DNA from: Coptis chinensis
Lineage: Eukaryota > Streptophyta > Magnoliopsida > Ranunculales > Ranunculaceae
NCBI GenBank assembly: GCA_015680905.1
Contig: CM027379.1
Span: 32,816,501 to 32,880,500, forward strand
Direction: 5' to 3'
Length of the DNA: 64,000 nucleotides
Part shown: one piece after another, positions 1 to 11,929 of the stretch
How positions within the stretch are numbered: position 1 is the first letter of the stretch
Layout: the number at the start of each line of letters is the position of its first letter
Made by a program: the position numbers and the translations under genes
Notes under the pieces: model-generated
What the model was told of the DNA's origin: nothing
Databases searched by the model: none
The model's input: the letters and a program-made list of their open reading frames with translations, nothing else

Positions 1-1273
1 AAACAACCACAGCCATGTCACAGGAGAGATATGAGGGAGGTTTTCCGTGCAAGCACGTTCCTTAATTAGAGAACCTCAATCTTTCAAATTTCCTAGACAC
101 CGTTGGAATATGATTATGATTTATGTTTTTTTTTTGTTATTTTTTTATGTTGACACGAAATATATGCACGAAAACACAAAGCATGCAATATATCAGACAA
201 CGTAGATAATGCTAAAAATAGGTTTCACACAACATGCTATAGACACTACACACTAATCATGCAATTAACATATTCCTATCATGCATCACTACTCAAACTA
301 ATCATGTGATATAACATATCCACTAAACATGCAATGGATTACATACATACCTAATATTATACTATACTAGACTACACATGTATCATATAAAAATTGGATT
401 TCGTCAATACTCATTGAGATTGTGAATGTCATATAGAGAGTAGTTTCACCCCGAAGGGTTTAGAAACAACTTACCCAACTTAGATTTTAACCCTCGTTGG
501 AATGTTCTCCTCTTTCTTGACAAAATCCACTAATTATACAAACATTCCACTCATATGTATAGATAAACATAAACAGGCAAACCATAATCACTCAAACGTA
601 TAAATACATTAACATGCATACACACACCATTTACACATATATCTATCCTAACATGCTAATAATAATCCATTACATATTATGTACTACATATGAGATAAAC
701 ACAGGTGAATCATGCAACATTATATTAAAAATTAGAACCTGTGAGCGTCCCGCAACTCCGCCTTAGAACCAAAACCGTCATTTCAATCCATGTGAACGTG
801 TCGAAATCCTGAAGGTATTGGAAGAATCCAATATAGCTGCAAATAACTCATAATAGTATTGGAGTGTTATAGAACATGAGGTTTTGTCGTTGAAAAATGA
901 TTGGAAATCAGCATAAAAAGTCAGTGCACACGACAAAAAAAAAAGGCGTGCGTGAGTCGTATGACTCGCATGGGCGACTATTTAGATCGCGCTCGTAATC
1001 CAAATAATTTACAGTCGTCTAAAATTTTCACAGCTGTCTTAGATATTGGTGTAGATTCTGTTCCAGGTCTGAGTTAGAGGTACCTGTATGGACAAAAAAC
1101 TGACAGTAGATGGATCAGTAGCGAAACGTGAAGAAAAAAAAAATTAAAACCAAACGAAAGAAGAAAAACGAAGAAAATGAAAGGGTAGGAGAGGGAGGGG
1201 GGTTCCCTTGGAGCAATTCCGGCTTGTAACGTATGTTCCTTGAGTCTTTAGGATGGCAGCGACGCCATTTGAT
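1..1273 (-). mobile_element. Element G: inverted Athila-type leader and LTR tip
   Basis: Read on the minus strand this is an LTR tip (ATCA at 1273-1270), a tRNA-Asp-type primer site and then a long untranslated leader running to base 1. The family assignment rests on two matches to element E: bases 10-80 reversed resemble 49820-49890, and the C-rich stretch just after the primer site (1190-1205) resembles 48826-48840. No coding region is visible; gag of this copy would lie left of the window. Its LTR continues after the insertion of element A, at 16819-18094. Confidence 0.75.
1252..1267 (-). promoter_or_regulatory. Primer binding site of element G
   Basis: Minus strand reads TGGCGTCGCTGCCATC directly after the LTR tip. 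Plant tRNA-Asp 3' ends would pair with TGGCGCCGTTGCC, so 11 of 13 bases fit; the CG-to-TG type change at the sixth base fits methyl-cytosine decay. Confidence 0.75.
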
Positions 1274-1278
1274 GTTAG
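1274..1278. repeat. Target site duplication, left copy (element A)
   Basis: GTTAG here is repeated exactly at 16814-16818, directly outside the other LTR. The target lay inside the LTR of element G, five bases from its tip. Confidence 0.9.
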
Positions 1279-2641
1279 AAATAAGAGCCCAAAATTGTAG
1301 TTTTAACCCCTTAATAATATTACATTTAGACCAATTATGTGTATAATAAATAAGAGTTAGTACTATTTACGTGTTTTTGTGTATTTCAGGTATAGGAGAT
1401 CAATATGTGAAGAAATATGCCACTTTTGTGAGATAAAGGAGCAAAGGTTGGTTGCTAAGAAGTTCTATGATTAAAGACCAAGATTCAAGGAGAAAAAACA
1501 TTTTTAAAGTCCGGTCAAAGTTGAAAAGTCAAAGTCAATGCGGGCATAAATAGAGCAGAAAAGTCAACAGAATTTATGCAGGTCGTATCTTTGGACTCAG
1601 ACCTCAGAATTGGGCCTATTATATGTCAAAACGACCGGATCGGAAAGAGATTTCTAATGGTAGAGGCCTTGATCCAATCAGTAAAGCAAAAACGGATGAA
1701 AAGGCTATTGCAGTAATTTCCAGTAGAGAAACCCTTTTTGGACTTAAGTAATTAGGTTTTGGGCTTGATTTAAGGGCCCGAAACATGGCTCCAAAGCTCA
1801 TGCACGAAATTGTAAACCTAGCCCTCTCCTATATAAAGAGGACTAAGGCCAAACTCTTACTCTCAGTTAGGAACTTAGTTATTATTTAGTTTAGACCTAG
1901 GTTTTAATTCATATAGCTTTTTTATTAGTTTTAAGTTAGTTGTTTATTCAATATTTAGTCTTTAATATAGTTTTAATTCTTAAACTCTATTCCATTAGAT
2001 TAATAAAATCCAATTTATTGTTCTTCATTATGTCTTCTACTTATTTCTCCATTAATGATAGTCTAATGACTTCTAGCTAAACCTCCATTAGAGGGGTTTG
2101 ATGAAGCTTGATGAAGACTTGATGTGTTAGTTAGGATTATTGCTTTTTAAGAGTTTCACTCTAGTAGGTTAGTTGATTCGCCATGAGAATGGGTTGAACT
2201 TCCTCACATGCTAATTATTAGTTGGCAAAGATTGTCATGAGTAATTAGGGATCAAACACTTAATCTTTATTGGTTATGATTGCAATAATCTATACTAACA
2301 TATTATGAATACATCAAGTGGAATCGAATCCCCCTAATTCCTTCTCCATATTCACATCTTAGTATTAAATTGCCATTAGTATAATCTAGTTATCATAATT
2401 ACAATCACCATATTAGTATAAGTTCAATTCATTACTCTCATACCATTTTGTTAGAATCGTTTAAACCTTGGAAACTTACGTCTAAGAAACTAAGAGTGGA
2501 ACGAATTCTCTACTCCACATATTGCATGATAGACGAGAGTAGATAACTTTGATCATCGAGTAATAAATAGCTTTAGTTTTACTTATTCATAGCATAATAA
2601 ATAGTTAAGAGTAGGTAAAACTATTGTTTTACTGTTTATCA
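1279..2641 (+). repeat. 5' LTR of element A
   Basis: 1363 bp, ending TTTATCA. It matches 15458-16813 over its full length. A TATA box lies near 1830 and an AATAAA polyadenylation signal at 2002-2007. The expected first bases TG are AA here. Confidence 0.92.
1830..1837 (+). promoter_or_regulatory. LTR TATA box
   Basis: TATATAAA followed by GAGGACT, with AATAAA about 170 bases downstream. The 3' LTR has the same box at 16008-16015. Likely Pol II start for the element's genomic RNA. Confidence 0.65.
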
Positions 2642-2643
2642 AA

Positions 2644-2659
2644 TGGCGCCGCTGCCATC
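2644..2659 (+). promoter_or_regulatory. Primer binding site of element A (tRNA-Asp)
   Basis: TGGCGCCGCTGCCATC, two bases after the LTR end. Twelve of the first 13 bases fit the complement of the plant tRNA-Asp 3' end, the primer known for Athila elements. Confidence 0.85.
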
Positions 2660-2661
2660 TT

Positions 2662-3148
2662 AGTTTTGTTTAGATTAATTTCCATTCGTATTTTCGATCG
2701 TACCAAAACCCCATTAAACCCACCCACCCTTGTTTGGTTCTAACTATGTTTGTTTGGTTCATAAATTTATTTTTTCGAATTTACACCGAGCGCGCGTCAA
2801 AGTTCAAAGTACTCTATTATTTCGCGCCTCCTCAAAGTATTGACAACGTGTCGGCAAAGAGCACGCGCTGCTTTCTACACTGTTTTCCAGCTTCACCATT
2901 TCGACGAAAAGCCCAATTTTTCACAGGTTATTTTCCAACTTTCTTCGTTCAAGTTATTTAGTGTTTCCAACTTCGTAAATACACTGAGATTGCATATACA
3001 AGATGCTATTCAAAGGTGCAGCAAGGAGGCATCAGGTACTCCTTCTTCCACTCCTCGTCACTTCTGTCAGGGGAGTTTTTAATTCTAGCTCATCAGGGTT
3101 GTTTTGATTGTTGTTCATGATTTATTTTTATATTGGCCTTAGCCTTGC
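2662..3148 (+). other. Untranslated leader of element A
   Basis: Between primer site and gag. It holds a GC-rich patch with CGAGCGCGCG near 2787; no convincing ORF. The packaging signal would be expected here. Confidence 0.6.
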
Positions 3149-4292
3149 ATGAGATTAAGGTCCGGTACTAGTAAACCATCTTCTGTTATCTATTGTAAGT
3201 GTCAACGCACATGCCTATCTAGAATACCACACACTACACCTGCATCAGTGGCTGAAGAAACAGAGACTCTTCTCTTTGACTTTCATAAAGCCCTTAACGA
3301 TAGCCCTAAGTCTTGCATCGTTCTTGCAGACCTAGTGAGGGATTTTTGAATCCCCCTGAATATATTTAATTTGGTACCAGTTTTTCATGGTTTAGACCAC
3401 GAGAAGCTTTATCAGCATATGCGTAGGATTGAACAAGTTCTTACCACATTTCATCATCCTATCGTAGGTTCGGAACAAATTAAACTTAGGGTGTTTCCTT
3501 TCACCCTAGCCGATAAGGCAGCATCTTGGTTAACTGCCCAATCACCTAATTCTGTGGACTCATGGGCCAACCTTGTTTAATTGTTCATGGAATAGTTTTA
3601 CCCATCACTGAAGACAGATGAAATGCTTCAAAAGATTCATTTCTTCCGCCAAAATCCTCATGAATCCTTTCCAGAGGCCTGGAATCATTTCACTGATCTT
3701 CTAATCAAGTGTCCACATCATAACCTTGCGAAAGACATACTTGTTCGTGCCTTTTTCAAAGGGCTTTTACATCACCATAAAGAGGTTCTTGACATAATGA
3801 CTGGGGGTAGTTTCCTTAGTAAAGGTGCCTCAGAGGCTTATAGGTTTTTAGAAGATCAATCTATGCGTCAAAATAACTGGGGGTAATGACATCCCCGGCC
3901 CCGATAATTCTTCTTCTTCCGATTAAAGTTTGCCCGGTATGTTTGAGGTTAAATCTGATCCCGAGCTTAGAACTCTAATCGAATCTCTCACTAAAAAGGT
4001 AGAAACCATTTCTATTCAACATAAGCCTACTTTTGTCATGAACGTCAACACTCTTCCATGTAATTTCTGTTACGGCCTTGAGCATTCCGACTCATATTGT
4101 CCTCTCCTCTATGAACAACCACCCACACAGCTTAATAATATTTGTTCCATAAATAGCGAACCTAACCCACCTTGGAGACAACACCCCAACTTCAGTTGGC
4201 GAAATAATCACCAAGTTACACCTTCGGGATTTAATAATCAAACTGTTACGCCAGCAAACAATTACAACCAAGCTCCATCGAGACAAGGACAG
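3149..4292 (+). pseudogene. gag, first part (element A), interrupted
   Basis: Capsid/nucleocapsid precursor that packages element RNA. The start ATG encodes MRLRSG, as in element C. Visible retrotransposon-gag features: the KAASWLTAQ segment near 3515, F.R.NPHESF.EAW near 3645, CPHH near 3710, and a CCHC zinc knuckle (C-X2-C-X4-H-X4-C) at about 4060-4105. Stops or frameshifts near 3347, 3578 and 3884 break the frame. A foreign solo LTR is inserted after a Gln/Gly-rich stretch; the frame picks up again at 7804. Confidence 0.85.
4288..4292. repeat. Target site duplication, left copy (inserted LTR)
   Basis: GACAG, repeated exactly at 7799-7803 on the other side of the inserted LTR. Confidence 0.88.
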
Positions 4293-5689
4293 TGTAACGC
4301 CCGTATTTTTAAATACGTATTTTTCTATTTATTAATTAATTAAATTATTTATTTTCAAAATTCGTCGGATTGGATCGGGATACGTGGGCCTGGTTTTGGG
4401 CCCGAGTCTGTGTTGGGCTTGGGTTTCGGACCCAAGTATATAAACACATTTTTCTAGAAAATAGGGTTCAGAGAAAAATAATATATTAAAAATGGAGGCA
4501 GAGAGAGAAGCTGGATTGCTGGAGGATGGAGCGCGACGAATCGGGCTAGGAGGATTCGTCGAGCTGTTCATACAGGTGAGTAGCTATATTTTGCTATATC
4601 ACCGGATTTATCGTTTTCGATTATCGGTATACTGTCTAAGGTTTCTGTTTTTTCTTTCATTCATTATATTGTTTTTATTCGACGTCGTGTGTTTCGTCGA
4701 AGTTGTTAAAACTCTAGTTAAAAAGCATTAAACCGTCGAACTTTGTTAAAATTGGGGTAAACTGTCGAAGCTTCGACAGAGCTTCAATGGCGTCACATGG
4801 GCTGTTTTTCTATTGAACTCGTTGTGGGTTATAGTGTTGGGTTTTGTTGGGGATGAAAACCCAACTGTTTAGGAGTGGTGGTCGATGCTGCCAAAGCTTG
4901 GTTTGAGGTGTTAATGGCGGTGGACGAACCGGTGTTGGGCTGTTTTTTTGTTTGTAGTTTGGTTGATTGGTTTTGTTGATTGTATTGTTGAAGTGAGGTG
5001 GTGTAGTAGAGTGAGGGGGCAGCTGTTGGAAGCTTGGGGGAAGCCATTAATGGCGGTCACGATTTTTAGATCTAGTTTTGGGTTGACGATTTTAAATCAC
5101 AAGAATGGAGTTTAGCTTTCATTAAAGATGTGGGGTTTTTCATTTGGAGTAAAACCGCATAGTTTAAATGGGTGGTTGTGTGGAGGTTTGTGGTGGCCGG
5201 ATTTTGGTGGTGGTGGAAGAGAATGGGTGAGGAAGAAGACCTGTTCACCGATTTGGGCCTGGGGCTTGGGCCGGACCAGTTCAACTAAGTTGGACCAATT
5301 TGGTTTAAGTCCTTTGGGCCATTTTGTATTTCTTTTGTTTTAGTTTTGGGCCCGATTTTTTGGTTGTTTAGTTCGGGGCCCGGTTTAACTTAAGTTTTGG
5401 GACCGGTTCTAATATTAGTCTATGGGCCCGTTTCATTTGTATTTTGGACCGAACCACTTTACGTTTTTGGGCGGTTTTTTATAATATTTTTGGGGGCAGG
5501 TCCATAGGACTTAACATTGATTCCAATTGGGTCAGGTAGAATAAATAAGTTGGTTTTAGACTTTCGGGTTTTAAGGTTTGGGCTTGGCCAGTTGGGTCCG
5601 AACCATGAACTTAGCCATGAGCCCATGAAACATGCATTTTTACTTTAGCCATGAACCATGGTTATGACCCTGAACCTGTCAAACACGGA

Positions 5690-6025
5690 AACGACGGTTT
5701 GACTTTGACAATGACAGTTTGACTTCGACCATGACGTGTTGATTTTGACGTTGACCATGATGTGTTGACTTTGACCATGATGGGTTGACTTTGATTTTGA
5801 TCATGATGTGTTGACTTTGACCATGATGGGTTGACTTTGATTTTGACCATGATGTGTTGACTTTGACCATGATGGGTTGACTTTGATTTTGACCATGATG
5901 TGTTGACTTTGACCATGATGTGTTGACTTTGACTTTGACCATGATGTGTTGACTTTGGCTTTGACCGTCGACCGTTGACTTTGACATTTGACCGTTTGAC
6001 TTTGACCGTTGACTGTGAATGTTGA
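5690..6025. repeat. TTGAC-rich tandem array in the solo LTR
   Basis: Repeats of TTGACTTTGACCATGATG alternate with TTGACTTTGATTTTGACC versions, giving a higher-order unit of about 46 bp. Over twenty TTGAC cores occur in about 330 bp. All minus-strand frames look open only because the repeat lacks stops; this is not a gene. Confidence 0.88.
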
Positions 6026-7175
6026 TTTTTTCCAGTTTTTCATATGTTTGTTTATATGGACAAATATAGTAATAAAATATTATCGATATTATATAACTTG
6101 GTTGGTCATTAATCTAATTTAGATTTGACGTGAGTAGTGTGTAAAGCATATATATATTGGGCTTTGATTGTGGACTGTGGACTGTTTATTTGTGCTACGT
6201 TTTATGTGTATATTATATGGACACATATAGTAATAAAATGTGTGGAAGCTGGTATAATTTGGTGGTCATTATCTAATAAAGATTTGACCTTGATGTTGTG
6301 TATTTTTGACACGTGACGATATTGAGATGTTAGGAGATATTATATTCCTAATACGTTATAATGTATGTGATACGTTGAAGCATTGTGACATGATATAATA
6401 TGCTGGGATATTTATATTAATGCAATATCTTGGAGAAATGTATATACACTCCATTATTTTATATGTGAGATGCTAATATAGTATTGGTGAATATTTGCCC
6501 ACGGGAGTGTGGTATAGTGCAATAATATATTGGCACGTAAAAGAACGAAAGTGACTATGAGATATAATTGAGATGTTTCTAGATATTATGGCTTAGTGCA
6601 ATAAGGTAATTGACCTGCACGTGGTATAGTAGAAATGCTTATGAGTCATAAACGTATGACACCTGAATAAATTACGTAACGAAAATCCTAGAACCTGACT
6701 ACCACAACTCATGAGATTTGCCTTGTGTGGGCTTATGTGATATGATTGACCCATGTGTTGGGTGTATATATAAGATGTGATTGACCCATGTGTTGGGCAA
6801 TCGTAGCCGAATAGTGGCTTGATATATTCCGTTCGCAAAATAGAACGATGATGCGCAATATTTTATGCCGAATAGTGGCGGTGCTTACATAGATTTGGCT
6901 TCCGTGTGAGGATTTACGGTGTCGCGGCATCCATTTCGTGGTGGTTACGCACGGAGTGGCTCATTATGTAAGGGAGGCATGTGGATGTACATGTTCGGGT
7001 TGGGTTGCGATTGTGGTGGTAGCGGGGAAACTAGGTAAGACATAGAGATCTGACGTGATTTTAGGGACACACAAAGAAAGCCTGAAATAATCTAATTATG
7101 GTAATATGTTAGTTAATGATGTATCTTTAGATAGATGATTGTATATGCTTGGCTGGTTATAGTTTAGTTAGAACC

Positions 7176-7360
7176 TAAGGCGCCTCGATGGAGGAACTAC
7201 ATGCCTTATTTATTATGAGTATAGGTTGTTGTGTGGTTAGTGGGAAGTTAAGGCGCCTCAGTGGAGGAACTACCTGCCTTAGTTATTGAACTTAAGGATG
7301 TTGTATTAGTCGTTGAAAGTTAAGGCGCCTCGATGGAGGAACTAACTGCCGTATGGATTG
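7176..7360. repeat. About 73-bp tandem repeat, three copies
   Basis: AAGGCGCCTC followed by GATGGAGGAACTA recurs at 7177, 7250 and 7323, with less conserved filler between. It lies near the right end of the solo LTR. Confidence 0.8.
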
Positions 7361-7798
7361 TGTATGTATATGTATAATTATATGTTGTATTTTAGGGCTA
7401 CTCACACCAGCATTTTTATAATGCTGACCCGATTTGCATGTTTGCTTATCGGGTGTGTTCATTCAATGAACATAGTTGATAAGTTTTAGCGAGGTTTAGT
7501 GATGAAGAAGATTGGTTGCTGCTTGTGGTTTGCGTTAGCATTGCATCTCAGGTTGTGTTTTGTTTTCCCTTGAGGTGATATAGATTTTCAGTTGAGATAA
7601 TATTATTTGCATTTTCATTTGTAAATTGTTTTATAATGAAGAGGACTTTGTTTAAGTTAAAATTTTTATTGGTTTTAATTATCCGCATATTTTAAACTGT
7701 TTATGGGCTTTTGGAAGTGGAGAGTCGTCACACCCGAGATCGAAGAGTCGGGGACAAATAATGTTTTTCCGAATTCTGTCGAAATTCGGGGTGTGACA

Positions 7799-7803
7799 GA
7801 CAG
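7799..7803. repeat. Target site duplication, right copy (inserted LTR)
   Basis: GACAG, partner of 4288-4292. The element A gag sequence resumes directly after. Confidence 0.88.
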
Positions 7804-8670
7804 GGACAAGGTAATTATAATAATTATAATTATAATTATAATGCTAATAGAGGTATCGTTCTGGTTAATAATAACTATCGCAACCCACCCGTTAATAATC
7901 AACGTGAGATAGTTCCAGTCCCACCACCTGTGGACACCACACCTTCACAAACGGATCATTTCGAAGCCTACATGTAGGCTAACCAACAGATTTTACAATC
8001 CAGTAATCATTCTAACCAACAGCTTTTACAATCCATTAATCATTCCATCCAACAGTTATCCCAAGAGAAAATCCAACCCAAAGGTGTGTTTCTAGGTCAA
8101 GCCATACCTAATCCTAAAATGTCAAACATAGCCTTTGAAGTAATCGGTACTACTAGTAATGAACATATAAGCGTAGGTGAGTTAAATGCCATCACCACTC
8201 TCCGTTCTGGCAGAGTGGTTGATAACGTTGTAACTATGCCAGTTGTTACCCCACTTGTGGTCCTTATACCTGATAATTTACTAGATACCGAAGTAGTAAC
8301 TGAAGATCCAACTCCTGTAGAGGTACCAGTTAAACCTCAACCTAAGAGGAAAGCGGCCAAGGTTAAAACTCCTATTGATCCATATGCTAAATATAGAGAG
8401 AGCCCACCATTTCCCCAGAGACTAGCCATGTTACACAAGTATACAAAATTTGATGAGATTAGGGAAGTTTTTAAAAATCTAATGATAAACCTACCTTTTC
8501 TTGCAGTTATTAAAAAATTACCACAACATGCTAAGTTTCTAAAAGAGTTGTGTACTACTAGGCGGAAAACTAATATACCAAAAGACGCCTTTTTAACTGA
8601 ACAATTTCCAACTCTATCTGAAAATAATGGAATTGTTAAGTACAAGGACCCTGGTCATCCTACTATATAA
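7804..8670 (+). pseudogene. gag, second part (element A)
   Basis: C-terminal gag and the linker to protease. It starts with an Asn/Tyr-rich stretch made by AAT/TAT repeats (7812-7845), continues through a Gln-rich region with a TAG at about 7975, then an open stretch 8086-8670. The segment RSGRVVDN near 8200, the Pro/Val-rich PVEVPVKPQPK near 8320 and DPYAKYRESPPFPQRL near 8375 have close counterparts in C (32480-32715) and E (51775-51830). A TAA (Gln codon CAA in C) ends it just before protease. Confidence 0.82.
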
Positions 8671-9531
8671 TGCACCTTGGGAGATACCCACATGACGACT
8701 GCACTATTAGACCTGGGGGAGAGTGTTAACTTGCTCCCTTATTATTTATATAAACAAATAGGTTTAAAAGAGATGCAACCAACTAAAATGACGTTGTAAT
8801 TAGCTGATCATTCTATTAAGTTTCCTAAGGGTGTGGTTGAAAACGTGCTGGTTAAAGTTCAAAATTTTTACTACCCAGCCGACTTCGTTATCATCGACAC
8901 AGAAGTTGCTAACGACTCTGTTCCTATCATTTTAGGGCGTCCCTTCTTGGCTACTGCCAACGCGCTCATAAACTACTGCGATGGTTTGATGTCCATGTCC
9001 TTTGGCCATCTTTCTGTTGAGGTCAATGTTTTCAATACGATGAAACAGTTACCAGATACGACTATCAATGGTGAGGTTAGCATGATCGAGGGCTTAGCTC
9101 AAGATTATTTCAACAACATGGTTCCTGAGAATTGGATGCATCAATTCCTTTCTTTCGAAAGTTCTGACTCTGACACTTTCATCCCCACACTAGTCGATAC
9201 CCTTCTTATAGACGTAGACAAAGATCACAATTTTGACTCCTTGGACGAGATTTATGACTTTCTCAAAAATGCAGAGGAATACCATAATCATGTGGATGCG
9301 ACCAAGCTAGATGAGGAATTCAATGAGTTTCTTAGAGCCTGTGATGATCCACCCTATCAAGAACTACTTTGCGCACCAACTGTATTGATTCCTCTCCCTC
9401 CACCTTTTCAATGGACCCTTGAGTTTGCACTTGACCTTCTTGTTTCTCCTGTGCTTCATAATTTTCTAAACTCTCCTTGTAAGAAAATATACCTAAAGAG
9501 CCACCTGATACTTTCATTTTCAGTTGTGTGA
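8671..9531 (+). pseudogene. Retroviral-type aspartic protease and tail (element A)
   Basis: Cleaves the Gag-Pol precursor. The active-site segment reads DLGES at 8710-8724 where the family has DLGAS, so the catalytic Asp is kept but the neighbouring Ala is changed. A TAA interrupts at about 8797 (MTL*LADHS). From 8833 the frame is open: YPADFVI.DTEV and PIILGRPFLATANAL are typical of Athila protease. After about 9100 the protein differs from pol of C and ends with PPPFQWTLEFALD...NFLN, shared with D (46809-47055). Pol is therefore missing, not merely mutated. Confidence 0.82.
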
Positions 9532-9881
9532 TTATACCAACCCACTCCACCAATGAATTTTGTGATAAACCCACACTCTCATTTCTTCCATTCCTTACTT
9601 CTAAATTTCATCCATGTCCACCATATCTTCCACAACCATCCATTTTCTCACAATCATTCCCTTGGCCACCCTTTCATTGGAAAAACAACAAGACTTTGCA
9701 TGCTAGGTAAGGTTCTAGAAACATCGGTATTCACTCTCATTCCGATAGGCCACGTCATGGGAAATCATGGTACTTGATTGTGTTTGGGTGTGTTTTCTAT
9801 GATAATTATTTATGGCAAGATCCACAACTATTTCGGTTGTTGATATATGGTAAACTGCATGATTATATATATATTGGATAA

Positions 9882-9910
9882 AGTCTTGAGTATTTGACTC
9901 TAAAAGGCTC
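9882..9910 (+). promoter_or_regulatory. Recurrent post-pol motif, copy A1
   Basis: Reads AGTCTTGAGTATTTGACT then TCTAAAAGGCTC. A weaker copy of the motif centred on GGGAATCTGACTTTAAAAG that occurs downstream of pol or protease in A to F. Function unknown. Confidence 0.55.
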
Positions 9911-9955
9911 ATTTTATTCTTCAGTGTACTCCATTCTAATATTATATTTTGGTAG

Positions 9956-10024
9956 TGCACCATTAAGGTAATCGGGCCCTCCCTTTGGAGTGTGTGGCTG
10001 TAAGTACCGGATCCTAAGTCCACG
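9956..10024 (+). promoter_or_regulatory. Conserved post-pol block, element A copy
   Basis: CGGGCCCTCCCTTTGGAG and GGCTGTAAGTACCGGATCC. Counterparts: C 36405-36470, D 46312-46385 (minus), F 59868-59932, weaker in B 20070-20140 and E 55726-55770. It contains a splice-donor-like GTAAGT in A, C and F. No protein is suggested. Confidence 0.6.
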
Positions 10025-10164
10025 TTTAACATAATTCATGTTTTCCACTCTTACATGTTTTCTCGGTTTTTGAGTCATATTTCTCTATGAAGGGATTTAT
10101 GTTTTTATTACTTTATTGTTTTCCTTTATATTAAACCTTATATAAACAAATTAGTAATCTATCA

Positions 10165-10194
10165 AGTCTCGGGAATCTGACTTTAAAAGACCCA
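10165..10194 (+). promoter_or_regulatory. Recurrent post-pol motif, copy A2
   Basis: AGTCTCGGGAATCTGACT followed by TTAAAAGACCC. It differs from the C copy by almost nothing. Short arms GTCT/AGAC could form a weak hairpin. Confidence 0.6.
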
Positions 10195-10812
10195 CGTGTT
10201 TAAACAAATTTTCTAACCTTGTTTTTAAAAATTTGTTTGGTCTTTCCATTCTTGATCTCTAAACTTCCTATTCTTGTTGTTTATACCGTTTAGTCGTATT
10301 TTGATTTGGGTTGACACTATCTATAAATTTAGATTCCTTTTGCTCACATAACTTATGTCATGCACACACTTCGAGACATTTTCCATTTTCTTATATGTCA
10401 ACCACAGTTAGATTTGAGTTTTTTATAGATCAATGGATTGTACTCTCTTCGCTGATCGTTTTCATAGCTCATTCGCAAAAATCGGACCGTTAACGAATCG
10501 GGTATTTTAGTTTTTAAGTGTACAAGGCATAAGGACATGATGGGTATTTTGGAATTTGTTTTGGGCTTGGGCCCAAACTAGTTTTACCCTACGTACGCAC
10601 GTGTCTCGCACATGTTTTCCAAAATCTCAACAGAGAGAGAAAAACCCTTCGTGAGTTCTTCTTCTCCACACCTCCACATCTCTATTAAACATTAAAAATA
10701 AATAAATAAATAAATACAACAACCACCGCGACCCACTCCAATTTTTTGATAGAGTTTTAATTAAAAGTCTTCCCCACCTTGCATTCACCCCAAATTCGAA
10801 ATCAAAACCTCA

Positions 10813-11929
10813 ATGGCTACTCAAAACCGAAAAATTCTTCCGGAACAAGCTTTTACTTCTGACCAATTTTCACCCTTTTATAGTAACGAGATGATTAGTA
10901 GGAAGTGGCAAAAGTTGTGGTATTCGACGAATGATTTTTATCATACCGATTTGGTGTTGAATTTTTATAAGAAAAGGGAGATTGAGGGAGGGTCGGAAGA
11001 TCTTTGTGAAAGTGGATGGTAGGAAGAGGGAATTGAATGCAGCTGTGCTATCTAGGATTCTTAGCATTGAGGCAAAACACCTCATACTTACATTGCAGGA
11101 ATCTCAGTGGGGAGGAATCAAGGCTTTGATGAAGGAGACTATATTGGAAGGGCAGTACAATGCGAAATCGCATTGTATTCGCCAATCGTCTCTGAGAACC
11201 AACCAATTGGCTGTAGCTCAATGGGTTGGTCGGAATGTCATTTGCACCACGAAAGTCAGTGACATCAATTTGAACTGTCTACACGTTCTCTGGGTCTTGC
11301 AAGAGACGAGGTATGATTTTTGCATCCTCAACTTTTTGATAGCTAAGATTCGATGCGTTGGTATAAATAATGTTCCCTTTCCTACATTGATTACAAAGAT
11401 TATGAGGCATTGGGGATGTGTTCCGAAAACTGATAGAATTATGTTGAAGTTGCATGCAAATGCCCGGATTTATAAGGAATGTATTCAAAGGGCTTGGGTG
11501 TTGCCTGAGGATAGGGGTGCTGAGTAGGTAACGGATGAAGAAGATGAGGACGACACTATATGTTTTGATGCCAATGCTTCGGAGAGGGCTACTACTGATA
11601 TTGAACGCATCTCCTTACTGCATCGTGGCATGGGTTCTCTTAATAACATTTGTGAGGATCTCCGGACTAGGTAGGTTACCATTCATCAGAATTTTGAGAA
11701 GATCAGTGATAGTCACCGGGATCTCCAGGCTAACATGGAGACTCTCGTCCAGCATGAGGATGAGTGTTGGGAAGCCATGAATGCATTTATGGAGCAACAA
11801 CGCAAATTCCAAGTAGATGTTCTATGATGTTTGCCACCTCATGAGGGTTCTTCTTCTGATGACTCTGTGAGGCATGAGCGTCGTCGACGCAGGACGAATG
11901 ACTCTTGCCTATCCTTATCTCGTGGCTAG
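10813..11929 (+). pseudogene. ORF1: putative plant transposon protein (element A)
   Basis: Protein of unknown function in the env-like position of Athila elements. N-terminal ILPEQAF, then FSPFYSNEM, LWYSTNDFYHTDLV, FYKKRE; middle RQSSLRTNQLAVAQWVG and LHVLWVLQE; then FPTLITKIM, YKECIQ, an acidic stretch, a likely coiled-coil (11640-11820), and a basic tail RHERRRR. These fit the 'putative plant transposon protein' family as I remember it (Pfam PF20167). A frameshift at about 10980 and stops at 11525, 11672 and 11825 break it; the last codon is TAG 11927-11929. Confidence 0.8.

Larger units (their letters stand above)
4293..7798 (+). mobile_element. Solo LTR of an unrelated Ty3/gypsy-type element in gag
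   Basis: 3506 bp beginning TGTAACGCCC and ending GGTGTGACA, flanked by GACAG on both sides. TG...CA ends, the 5-bp duplication and lack of any coding region fit a solo LTR left by LTR-LTR recombination. Long LTRs with TGTAAC/TCAC-CCC...GGGTGTGACA ends are typical of Tekay/Del-like chromoviruses or related plant families; that family call is from memory. It has two internal tandem arrays (5690-6025 and 7176-7360). Confidence 0.85.
9532..10812 (+). other. Noncoding region between protease and ORF1 (element A)
   Basis: No reliable gene. It contains a G-run (TTGTGTTTGGGTGTG at about 9777), the recurrent AT-rich motif twice (9882, 10165), a conserved block at 9956-10024 with GGCTGTAAGTACCGGATCC, and a second block at 10306-10497 shared with C, D and F. 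Near 10600 CACGTACGCACGTG-like sequence and GAGAGAGA precede ORF1. Confidence 0.7.

Noticed and set aside
5662-6043. Overlapping minus-strand open frames of 80-102 codons
   Set aside because: All come from the TTGACTTTGACCATG repeat, which lacks stops in several frames; peptide is a simple His/Gln/Ser/Val-rich repeat.
7812-7850. Asn/Tyr-coding AT repeat as a separate gene
   Set aside because: It is the AAT/TAT expansion within gag C-terminal coding sequence, found also in C at 32090-32165.
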